Of a stretch of 42,073 nt of DNA, positions 7,779 through 15,000 are shown one piece after another. The stretch covers positions 1-42,073 of the forward strand of contig JAWXCB010000014.1 in the NCBI GenBank assembly GCA_034440455.1, given 5' to 3'. Both the position numbers and the translations under genes were made by a program. The number at the start of each line of letters is the position of its first letter. Position 1 is the stretch's first letter. The DNA is from JAWXCB01 sp034440455 (lineage in GTDB: Bacteria; Bacteroidota; Bacteroidia; Chitinophagales; CAIOSU01). The notes under the pieces are model-generated. The model did no database searches. It saw only the letters and a program-made list of their open reading frames with translations, and had not been told where the DNA came from.

Positions 7779-8471
7779 ATGTCAACATCAAGAATTCCAA
7801 AAAAAATCAGCGACTTCAACGATTACATCAGAAACACCGACATGTATTTACATTCGCCCAGTCCTTCAGGTCCGGTAGTGAACTGGCTACGCCTTGGCTT
7901 AACGCAGGAGTATGCCGATGCATGGCAGGATTCCCGCATTGCATGGGATGTGTTGTATGCAAAATATATCAACCCCAACACACGCACCAAAGTGGTAACC
8001 ACTGAAGTGCAGGAAGGGATGGAAATATTCAGAGCCTTTGCCCAACCCTTGTTGGATATCATGGCTGCCTGCCCTGCTGCGCTTGTGCAAGATGCTGAGA
8101 CATTAAATTTTAAAATCGGTCGCAGCGATCCTACGCATCCGCACCTGCCCATTGGCAATCCCTGCCTGATGAGCCTTGCCAGCGTGGGTGGCGGAAGAAT
8201 CCGTTTTTCCTGCCGCGCTGAAATTGAGAGCAAACGCGCTGCGCTGCCCGCAGAAGCCGATTGCCTTGAGGTTGCTTATAAAATTGGTGGCATCGTGCCT
8301 GCAAATCCGTTTGATGGCACTTCAAATTATTTCGTGACGCGCGCCAGCGATGTGCGTGATTTCGGAGTGGAAAACGCAGGTCAGGTGTTGTATGTATTCG
8401 CCCGCTGGAATTCCATGCGCCATCCTGAACTGGCAGGCGTGTGGTGCCCGATGAACACCGTGAGACTATAA
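7779..8471 (+). CDS. Conserved hypothetical protein
   Basis: A 230-residue protein without signal peptide or membrane segment, which I cannot assign to a characterised family. The first half ('SDFNDYIRNTDMYLHSPSP...EYADAWQDSRIAWDVLYAKY') looks helical. The second half, after about residue 125, is beta-rich and ends in 'VLYVFARWNSMRHPELAGVW', which resembles the fibronectin/Ig-like ending of a group of Bacteroidota hypothetical proteins ('xRHPELAGPW'). The gene stands alone, follows a 21-bp repeat array and is followed by a strong terminator. Such proteins often occur as lone genes in intergenic-repeat regions; their role is unknown. Confidence 0.7.
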   Translation: MSTSRIPKKISDFNDYIRNTDMYLHSPSPSGPVVNWLRLGLTQEYADAWQDSRIAWDVLYAKYINPNTRTKVVTTEVQEGMEIFRAFAQPLLDIMAACPAALVQDAETLNFKIGRSDPTHPHLPIGNPCLMSLASVGGGRIRFSCRAEIESKRAALPAEADCLEVAYKIGGIVPANPFDGTSNYFVTRASDVRDFGVENAGQVLYVFARWNSMRHPELAGVWCPMNTVRL

Positions 8472-8495
8472 CGCAGATTTATTCCATTAAATAAT

Positions 8496-8531
8496 AAAGC
8501 CCTCTTTGGCAATTGCCGGAGAGGGCTTTTT
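8496..8531 (+). terminator. Rho-independent terminator
   Basis: AAAGCCCTCT pairs with AGAGGGCTTT around an inner GGCAATTGCC palindrome, followed by a T-rich tail. It lies 25 bases after the hypothetical gene. Confidence 0.8.
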
Positions 8532-8611
8532 GTTTTTTCACCCAAGAGGAAAAGGGACTTTAATCAGCGCGGAGTGCTTATTTTTATTGCAGTTTTAAAA
8601 TCACCGAACAC

Positions 8612-9073
8612 ATGACTTCAAAAGCTGCAACTCCACAACAATACATTGATGAACTGCCCGCAGAGCGCAAACAGGCGATGGCTGCATTGCGCAGCGCGAT
8701 AAAGAAAAACCTGCCGAAAGGATTCCGCGAAGAGATGAGCTACGGCATGATTGGCTACGTGGTGCCGCATGCGCTGTATCCGGCAGGCTATCACTGCGAC
8801 CCGAAGCTGCCGCTGCCGTTTGCGAGCATCGCCTCGCAAAAGAATTTTATTTCTTTTTATCACATGGGCATGTATGCGAGTCCCGAATTGCTGCAATGGT
8901 TTGTTGCTGAATATAAAAAGCGCGCACCTTCAAAGCTCGACATGGGCAAGAGCTGCATCCGCTTTAAAAAGCCGGAACAGATTCCGTTTGATTTGATTGG
9001 CGAGCTGATTTCAAAAATGAGCGTGGATGATTGGATTGCGCTGTATGAGAAAAATTATAAGCAGCAGGGTTAG
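8612..9073 (+). CDS. DUF1801 family protein
   Basis: A 153-residue soluble protein. The N-terminal 'TPQQYIDELPAERKQAMAAL' helix, the 'GFREEMSYGMIGYVVP' strand and the 'FISFYHMGMYASPELLQWF' segment place it in DUF1801 (YdhG-like). Compared with the 5240-5611 protein it has an insertion near 55-72 (around 'YHCDPKLPLPFASIAS') and ends in 'GKSCIRFKKPEQIPFDLIGELI'. Biochemical role unproven in this family. The ATG at 8612 is the first start after the upstream terminator. The gene is followed by a perfect 12-bp inverted repeat that may end transcription or be a REP-like element. Confidence 0.82.
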   Translation: MTSKAATPQQYIDELPAERKQAMAALRSAIKKNLPKGFREEMSYGMIGYVVPHALYPAGYHCDPKLPLPFASIASQKNFISFYHMGMYASPELLQWFVAEYKKRAPSKLDMGKSCIRFKKPEQIPFDLIGELISKMSVDDWIALYEKNYKQQG

Positions 9074-9076
9074 GAT

Positions 9077-9105
9077 TGTCATGGCGGACTCGTTCCGCCA
9101 TGACA
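9077..9105. repeat. Perfect inverted repeat (REP-like or terminator hairpin)
   Basis: TGTCATGGCGGA and TCCGCCATGACA form a perfect 12-bp stem with loop CTCGT, right after the DUF1801 stop. No T-tract follows, so a REP-like palindrome is as likely as a terminator. Confidence 0.65.
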
Positions 9106-9177
9106 GGCTTTCCGCGCAGCGAATTTAATCGGGGCGCAGAGCGTTGTGTATCCTAACTTTAAGTAAATGTCCTTCTC

Positions 9178-9900
9178 ATGGTAATCCTCATCTTTTTTCT
9201 CGCGCACTGGTTTCTCTCTTTATTCTTCCACACTTTTTTTCTGCATCGCTACGCATCGCACCGCATGTTCACGATGAGTAAGTTTTGGGAGAAGGTGAAT
9301 TACCTGCTCACGTTCTTCACGATGGGTTCGTCTTTTCTTGCCCCGCGCGCTTATGCCATTCTGCATCGCTCGCACCATGCTTACAGCGACACGGAGAAAG
9401 ACCCGCACTCGCCTCATTTTTTCAAAGACGTGTTCCGCATGATGTGGCACACAAAGAAAATTTATTCCGATTATGCTTTTGACAGAGTGAAGCCGGAGCA
9501 GCGCTTTGAAGACTATATCCCCACCTGGAAATTCATTGACAACTTTGGCGACTCATGGTATGGTCGCCTGTTCTTCGGCACGTGCTACTTGCTTTTCTAC
9601 ATCGCCTTCGCCACGCAATGGTGGATGTTTTTATTGCTGCCGATTCATTTCCTGATGGGACCCATTCAGGGCGCATTAGTAAACTGGTGCGGACACAAAT
9701 ACGGCTATAGCAACTTTGACAATGGCGACAACTCAAAAAACACCACACCTTGGGGCTTAGTAATGCTGGGCGAATTATTTCAAAACAATCATCACAAGTT
9801 TCCGCAAAGCCCCAAGTTTGCCAACCGCTGGTTTGAAATTGACCCGACTTATTATGTAATGAAGGTGATGAGCTGGGTGGGCATCATCAAGTTTGCGTGA
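9178..9900 (+). CDS. Acyl-CoA desaturase (membrane fatty acid desaturase)
   Basis: A 240-residue integral membrane di-iron enzyme of the delta-9 desaturase family, which introduces a cis double bond into acyl chains and so sets membrane fluidity. Histidine boxes: HRYASH at 23-28, HRSHH at 63-67, and the third box at 202-206. There the usual first histidine (HNNHH) is a glutamine, giving QNNHH. The additional ligand-type His of 'NWCGHKYG' is present. About four hydrophobic helices surround the boxes, and the C-terminus 'RWFEIDPTYYVMKVMSW' fits the family. At 240 residues it is short, as in bacterial forms lacking the cytochrome b5 domain. The Gln may be a lineage-specific change. Confidence 0.92.
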   Translation: MVILIFFLAHWFLSLFFHTFFLHRYASHRMFTMSKFWEKVNYLLTFFTMGSSFLAPRAYAILHRSHHAYSDTEKDPHSPHFFKDVFRMMWHTKKIYSDYAFDRVKPEQRFEDYIPTWKFIDNFGDSWYGRLFFGTCYLLFYIAFATQWWMFLLLPIHFLMGPIQGALVNWCGHKYGYSNFDNGDNSKNTTPWGLVMLGELFQNNHHKFPQSPKFANRWFEIDPTYYVMKVMSWVGIIKFA

Positions 9901-9920
9901 GATAATAGCCTCACCCCCGC

Positions 9921-9941
9921 CCCCTCTCCTTTGGAGAGGGG
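9921..9941. repeat. GC-rich hairpin, dispersed-repeat type
   Basis: CCCCTCTCC and GGAGAGGGG form a 9-bp stem with loop TTT, 20 bases after the desaturase gene. 'CCTCTCCTTTGGAGAGG' is a widespread intergenic repeat and can act as a terminator, though no T-tract follows. Confidence 0.5.
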
Positions 9942-9999
9942 AGTCCTGACTTTATTCTGTCAAATGAAAATTTGGATTTAAGAATTACTTTCGTTGCCG

Positions 10000-10371
10000 A
10001 TGAGAATACTGTTACTTGTCGGAGCGGGTGGCTTCATAGGAAGCGTGTTGCGCTATCTCGCTGCGCAGTTTGTTCAAAATAAATTCCTCTCTGCATTTCC
10101 CTTTGGCACATTAAGCGTGAATGTAATCGGGTGCTTCGCTATCGGAATCATCTTTGCGCTTGCCGAAAAAGGAAACCTCTCAGCCGAGTGGCGGCTGTTT
10201 CTCGCCACAGGCATCTGCGGTGGCTTCACAACCTTCTCCGCATTCTCCATTGAAACGATAAGCTTAATGAAGGAGGGACAAATGACAGGCGCGTTTCTTT
10301 ACATCCTTGCAAGCATTGCGCTTGGGCTTGGCGCTACTTTTCTTGGAATCGTATTGGTGAAACTCTTCTGA
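10000..10371 (+). CDS. crcB: Fluoride channel FluC/CrcB
   Basis: A 123-residue, four-helix membrane protein of the CrcB/FluC family, which works as a dual-topology dimer to let F- leave the cell. Motifs: 'LLLVGAGGFIGSVLRY' at the start, 'FPFGTLSVNVIGCFAIG' at about 31-47, and the 'GICGGFTTFSAFS' loop (Phe-box and Na+-site region) at about 70-82. I chose the ATG at 10000 because the family starts two to three residues before 'LLLVG'; a TTG at 9994 adds only MP. I saw no fluoride riboswitch upstream. A bidirectional terminator separates it from the convergent PorP/SprF gene. Confidence 0.93.
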   Translation: MRILLLVGAGGFIGSVLRYLAAQFVQNKFLSAFPFGTLSVNVIGCFAIGIIFALAEKGNLSAEWRLFLATGICGGFTTFSAFSIETISLMKEGQMTGAFLYILASIALGLGATFLGIVLVKLF

Positions 10372-10374
10372 AAT

Positions 10375-10404
10375 AAAAATGCCCGGAAACATCCGGGCAT
10401 TTTT
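10375..10404. terminator. Bidirectional terminator
   Basis: AAAAATGCCCGG pairs with CCGGGCATTTTT (12-bp stem, loop AAACAT). It sits between the convergent crcB and PorP/SprF genes and has A and T tracts on both sides. Confidence 0.9.
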
Positions 10405-10426
10405 TATTCTTTCTGAAGAAACAGAA

Positions 10427-12025
10427 TTACCGCATGGTCTTGCTCATGATGTGAATCCACGCATCGTAGAATTCAGCATTCTCTTCGCGCAGTTTGTAAA
10501 CATCCTGCAAGCCTTTCTTCAAATCTTTCGGCTGCGCAATGAATACGTAATACCACAAGCGCTTCTTGTCAAACACTACGCCTGCATCATAGCCGCGCTT
10601 CTTCAAATCTTCATAATAGTTGTCAGAATTTTGTTCCACCCTGAAAGAGCCGACCACCATGAAATAATCGCCCAATGGCGGACCTTTCTTCACCACAAGG
10701 TCTTCTGCATTCACGATGCGGGTGCGCTCTTCCGTCATCTCGCTTTCCATATCCTTCACTTTGGTTTTCGTTGATTTGACGGAAGCCTCAATATCTTCTT
10801 TCTCTTTCTTGAGTTGTTCTAACTCCTCGCGCATCTTTTCCACTTCTTTATTCATGCCTGTCATCCCTGACATATCGCCCGAATTCAGCAGGTCGCTTGA
10901 TTTCAGCAGTTTAGCAAGTGTGCTATCGTCAATAGAAATTTCCATTGACTCAATTGCGCCTTCCAGCGAATCAATTTCATATTGCATTTTGTCCATCTGC
11001 TGATTCAGCGAGTCAATCGTGTTCATCAGGCTGTCTTGTTCTTCCTGTATCTCATTCATCAGCGTATCTTGTTCCATCAACTTTTGGCGCAACTCTTCCA
11101 CTTCTGCTTTGGTTGCCTGATCATCTTTCTTTCCAAAAATAATTCCGAGCATCAACTCATGCGTACCGTTGGTATGGTCTTTAATCTCATTCAGCGCAAG
11201 GTCATAAGCATAACCGATTTTCACGGTATTATGCACCTTGAAACCTCCCGCAATCGTGACACCGTAATCATAGCGATACAAGCCGCTCACCCACACCCAA
11301 TCTTTATATCCGACCAGCAATCCGGGTTCGATTTGATAATTCATCGCCTCCGTGAAACGCGCCATTACCAATGGTTCAAGAATAATCTTTTCATCCACAA
11401 ACTTGAAACGGTTGGATAAGGTAGCGAGATAATGCCTGTCTGGGATAAAGAGCGTTGATGGCGCGGCATCATTCAGAAATTTAAGGTCTGTCGCATAAAT
11501 ATGGATAGCAGATAAGCCCAGAGAAAGATTAAGTAAAGGACCTTTGGTAACGGCATAATTCAAACCCGCAGAACCATCGAAGGATACACCGTGGTCGCCT
11601 TGCAACAGCGGATCGTCTGTATTTTGCACAAAAGCCTTTTCACGGTCGAAACTGTAATCCTGTATTCCTGCTGACAGCCCGATGGATAAGCGGTGCATGT
11701 CATTCTTGAATCTCAGATGATACGCATAGCTGAAAGAGCCTCCCCATGTTCTGAACACATCAGTGATGTCATTAAACAGATACAGACCAAATCCGCCCTT
11801 CTTCACGTTCATGTCAAAGCTTGCAGCGCGGGTTTCAGGCGCACCATTAAATTCAGTCCACTGCTTGCGGTACATGAGATACAACTCCGGGTTGCCGTTA
11901 AATCCTGCTCTTGCCGGATTGTTCACAAACCTGTTATCGAAGTTCAGCGAATACAAGGGTATTTGCTGCGCAAATCCTGATGCTGCCACACACGCTAATA
12001 AACAAATTACAACTGCCTTTTTCAT
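10427..12025 (-). CDS. PorP/SprF family outer-membrane protein fused to coiled coil and SPOR domain
   Basis: A 532-residue exported protein. Residues 1-19 are a signal peptide. About 20-300 is a PorP/SprF-family beta-barrel ('QIPLYSLNFDNRFVNNPA', 'LYLMYRKQW', later 'GLYRYDYGVTIAGGFKV'). About 305-435 is a heptad-rich coiled coil (many E/L/K/Q, several 'DSL' and 'MEEL'-like turns). About 453-528 is a SPOR fold ('DYFMVVGSFRVEQNSDNYYED...LKKRGYDAGVVFDKKRLWYYV'), a domain that binds denuded peptidoglycan. SprF-type proteins attach partner surface proteins in type IX secretion and gliding. The partner is probably the giant PKD protein encoded 19 bases upstream on the same strand. The SPOR tail could tie the barrel to the wall or to division sites; that is inference. 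Confidence 0.9.
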   Translation of the reverse strand: MKKAVVICLLACVAASGFAQQIPLYSLNFDNRFVNNPARAGFNGNPELYLMYRKQWTEFNGAPETRAASFDMNVKKGGFGLYLFNDITDVFRTWGGSFSYAYHLRFKNDMHRLSIGLSAGIQDYSFDREKAFVQNTDDPLLQGDHGVSFDGSAGLNYAVTKGPLLNLSLGLSAIHIYATDLKFLNDAAPSTLFIPDRHYLATLSNRFKFVDEKIILEPLVMARFTEAMNYQIEPGLLVGYKDWVWVSGLYRYDYGVTIAGGFKVHNTVKIGYAYDLALNEIKDHTNGTHELMLGIIFGKKDDQATKAEVEELRQKLMEQDTLMNEIQEEQDSLMNTIDSLNQQMDKMQYEIDSLEGAIESMEISIDDSTLAKLLKSSDLLNSGDMSGMTGMNKEVEKMREELEQLKKEKEDIEASVKSTKTKVKDMESEMTEERTRIVNAEDLVVKKGPPLGDYFMVVGSFRVEQNSDNYYEDLKKRGYDAGVVFDKKRLWYYVFIAQPKDLKKGLQDVYKLREENAEFYDAWIHIMSKTMR

Positions 12026-12044
12026 ATTGCTTTTTTAAGTGTGA

Positions 12045-15000
12045 TTATCGTACGATGGAAACTGAACCTTTGTAAACTTTGTCTAAATTTTCAAACTTGA
12101 TGACGTAGTAGTAAGTACCCTGCGGAAGGTCTTTGTCATTATGCGTTCCTTCCCAAGTATTGTCATAACCACTCTTTTGATACACAAGCGTTCCCCATCG
12201 GTCAAAAATCAGCACTTCGTTATCAGGATATGAAAGAATATTCTCAACAAACCAATTCTGGTTGTAGGCATCGCCATTTGGCGTGATTACGTTCGTTGCA
12301 TGAACAAAGTAATCATCCACCACCGTAATGGTAACTGTTGCAGTGCCTGTGCATCCATTGGCATCCGTAGCAGTAACTGTGTAGGTTGTAGTTACAACCG
12401 GGCTAACCGTTGGGCTTTGCGCATTCGGGACAAGCGTTGCATCGGGCGGGTCAGCGCTCCATTGATAAGTAACACCGCCTGTGGCAACCAATTGCGCAAA
12501 ATATCCTTTACTGATGGAATTAACATCTGCGGTTGCTGTAACAACAGGCAATGTCCACACCGTCACAGCTTCGCAGGTATCATCCACGCAGCCGTTTTGG
12601 TCTGTCACTGTTACACAGAATGTTCCGCTCGTGGTAATAACAATTGAACTATCCGTTTCTCCGGTTGACCACGAATAGGTATAAGTATTTGTAATCGGGA
12701 AAGCAAGCGCGGCAAGCGTTACATCACCGCCATCGCAAAACGCTAAAGGACCGTTGTGTGTAATCAACACATTCGGATGGCGGAACACAATCACCGCTTG
12801 CAACAATGAATCGGAACATCCTTCTTCCGATTGCACAAACAACTTCACGCTGTATGTGCCATACGAAGCATACAAGTGCGAAGGATTATCATCAAACGAA
12901 TTTGTGCCATCGCCAAAATTCCAGACATTAAAGAGCGCGTTGCCACCTGGCACAGTTGTGTTATTCGTAAAGTTTACCGTGCCGCCATCGCACACGGTGT
13001 TGGATGTGAAACTCACATCAGGCTTTGTAAACACAGAAACCGTTCTTGATTTTGTATCCGTGCAGCCCGCGTCAGAGCGCACTTCCAGCACTACGTCATA
13101 ATCACCGCCATCTGCATACGTATGCGTAGGGTCTTCATCCACCGAGTTGAAGCTGTCGCCAAAATCCCATTCATAAGTGAGCGCACCCGAAGCAACGCTT
13201 GATAAATTGGTGAATTCAGTTGCAGTTCCTTCACACACTTCTGTTGCTACAAAAGCCGCTGTAGGATTCGGGTTTACAATTACGCTTTTCGTGATGCTGT
13301 TTATGCAGCCTGCATCAGAAGTATCAGTCAATGTTACATCATAAATCCCAATTGAAGAGAAAGCATGAGTCGGGCTTAAAGTGACGGCAGTTGCATTATC
13401 GCCAAAATCCCAATGATGCGTCATTGTTCCGAAAGGAATAGTAGATGTATTTGTGAAAATCACATCCTGGTCATCGCAGGCGGGCGCATGTGTGAAATCA
13501 GGAACGGGCAATGGATATACAATCAATGTGTTGCTGAATGTGTCCGAACATCCTTCGCTCGAAACAGCAATCAACGTCACCGTATAAATTGCGCTTGCAT
13601 CATACAGGTGTGTTGGATTAATGTCAGTGCTTGTGCTGCCATCGCCAAAACTCCAAGAATAACCTAATGAGCCAAGCAGGTTCGGGTCGGTGGATGTTGT
13701 CATGTTCGTAAACGAAACAACATTGCCAAAGCAAGCATCGGTTGCTATAAAGTCAGCGGTAGGAAAGGCATTGACAGTCATTACCTCCACCACCGAATCT
13801 ACGCAGCCGCTAAAGTTCGTAAGGCGGATGCGCACCGGCTGGTTTCCGGTAAATCCAACAGTAATCGAAGCGGTGTCGCCTGCTGCATAAGGACCGTTGT
13901 CGTAAATGCCATCATTGAATAAATCAACCTGATAGTATGCGCCAACATCAACTCCTGTGGAGAGGTCATAAATCAGCACATCTGAGCCGAAACAACCTGT
14001 ACTGATTTGGAAATCCGCGTTTGGTTGTTGCAAGACATCCACAGTTAATGAAGTAGTGTCTGCGCAATTGCTGCCGGAAGTTGCAATAAGCGTTACAATA
14101 TATGAGCCTGCCGTTGCATAAGTATGCAGCGGATTATCCAAGCTGCTTCCGTTTCCATCGCCAAAATCCCAAATAAAATTTAAACTGCCGCTTGAGATAA
14201 AGGATGAATTGGTGAATTGAGTAGCAACGCCCGCGCACACATCAGGAGCGGTAAATGATGCTGAAGGCGCGGCAAACACCGTGACGGTTTGCTGCGCTTG
14301 CGCTACGCAACCATCAGCCGTTGTTACATCAAGCGTTACATTGAAACTTCCTGCTGTTCCATATACATAAGCAGGACTCGAATCACCTGAAAAATTTCCA
14401 TCATCAAAATCCCAGAAATAGCTGATGCCTGCGCCTGCCGTTGATGTGTTATTGAAGAATGTCGTATCTCCGAAGCAAACAGTATTTGCTGTGAACGATG
14501 CGGAAGGCTGCTGATAAATTACAGCGATGCCGAGGGTGGTATCTGCGCAACCATTGTTGGAAAGCACGACAAGAGTTACGTTATAGTTGCCATCAGCATT
14601 ATAAACATGCGTTGGATTCAGCGCATTCGACAATAATGAGCCATCACCAAAATCCCACGTGTAATTCAAAAATCCTGATGCGATGCCTGATGCGTTTGCA
14701 AATTGTGTCGCAACGCTCTGGCAGCCAATGCTTGCTGAAAAATCAGCAACAGGCTGCGCATATACTTCCACTGATTTTGAAATACTATCAACACATGCTG
14801 CTGTTGAAGTTGCAATCAATTTCACTGTGTATGTTCCTTCGCCTGTGTAAGGATGCACCGGATTTGTTGCTGCGGAAAGTCCTGCGTCTCCAAAATTCCA
14901 TGCGTAGGTGAGCGAACCTGAAGCTACGCTTGATAAGTTCATGAACGCCACATCTGCATTTGGACACGCGCTCACAAATTCAAAATCAACAACCGGTATT

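Noticed and set aside
9944..9968. TGAC-N8-GTCA as a Crp/FNR site before crcB
   Set aside because: The spacer is four bases longer than TGA-N6-TCA, so the arms would not fit a Crp-family dimer.
12300..12647. 115-codon rightward frame inside the PKD gene
   Set aside because: Antisense shadow of the clearly coding PKD frame; no motif or start context.
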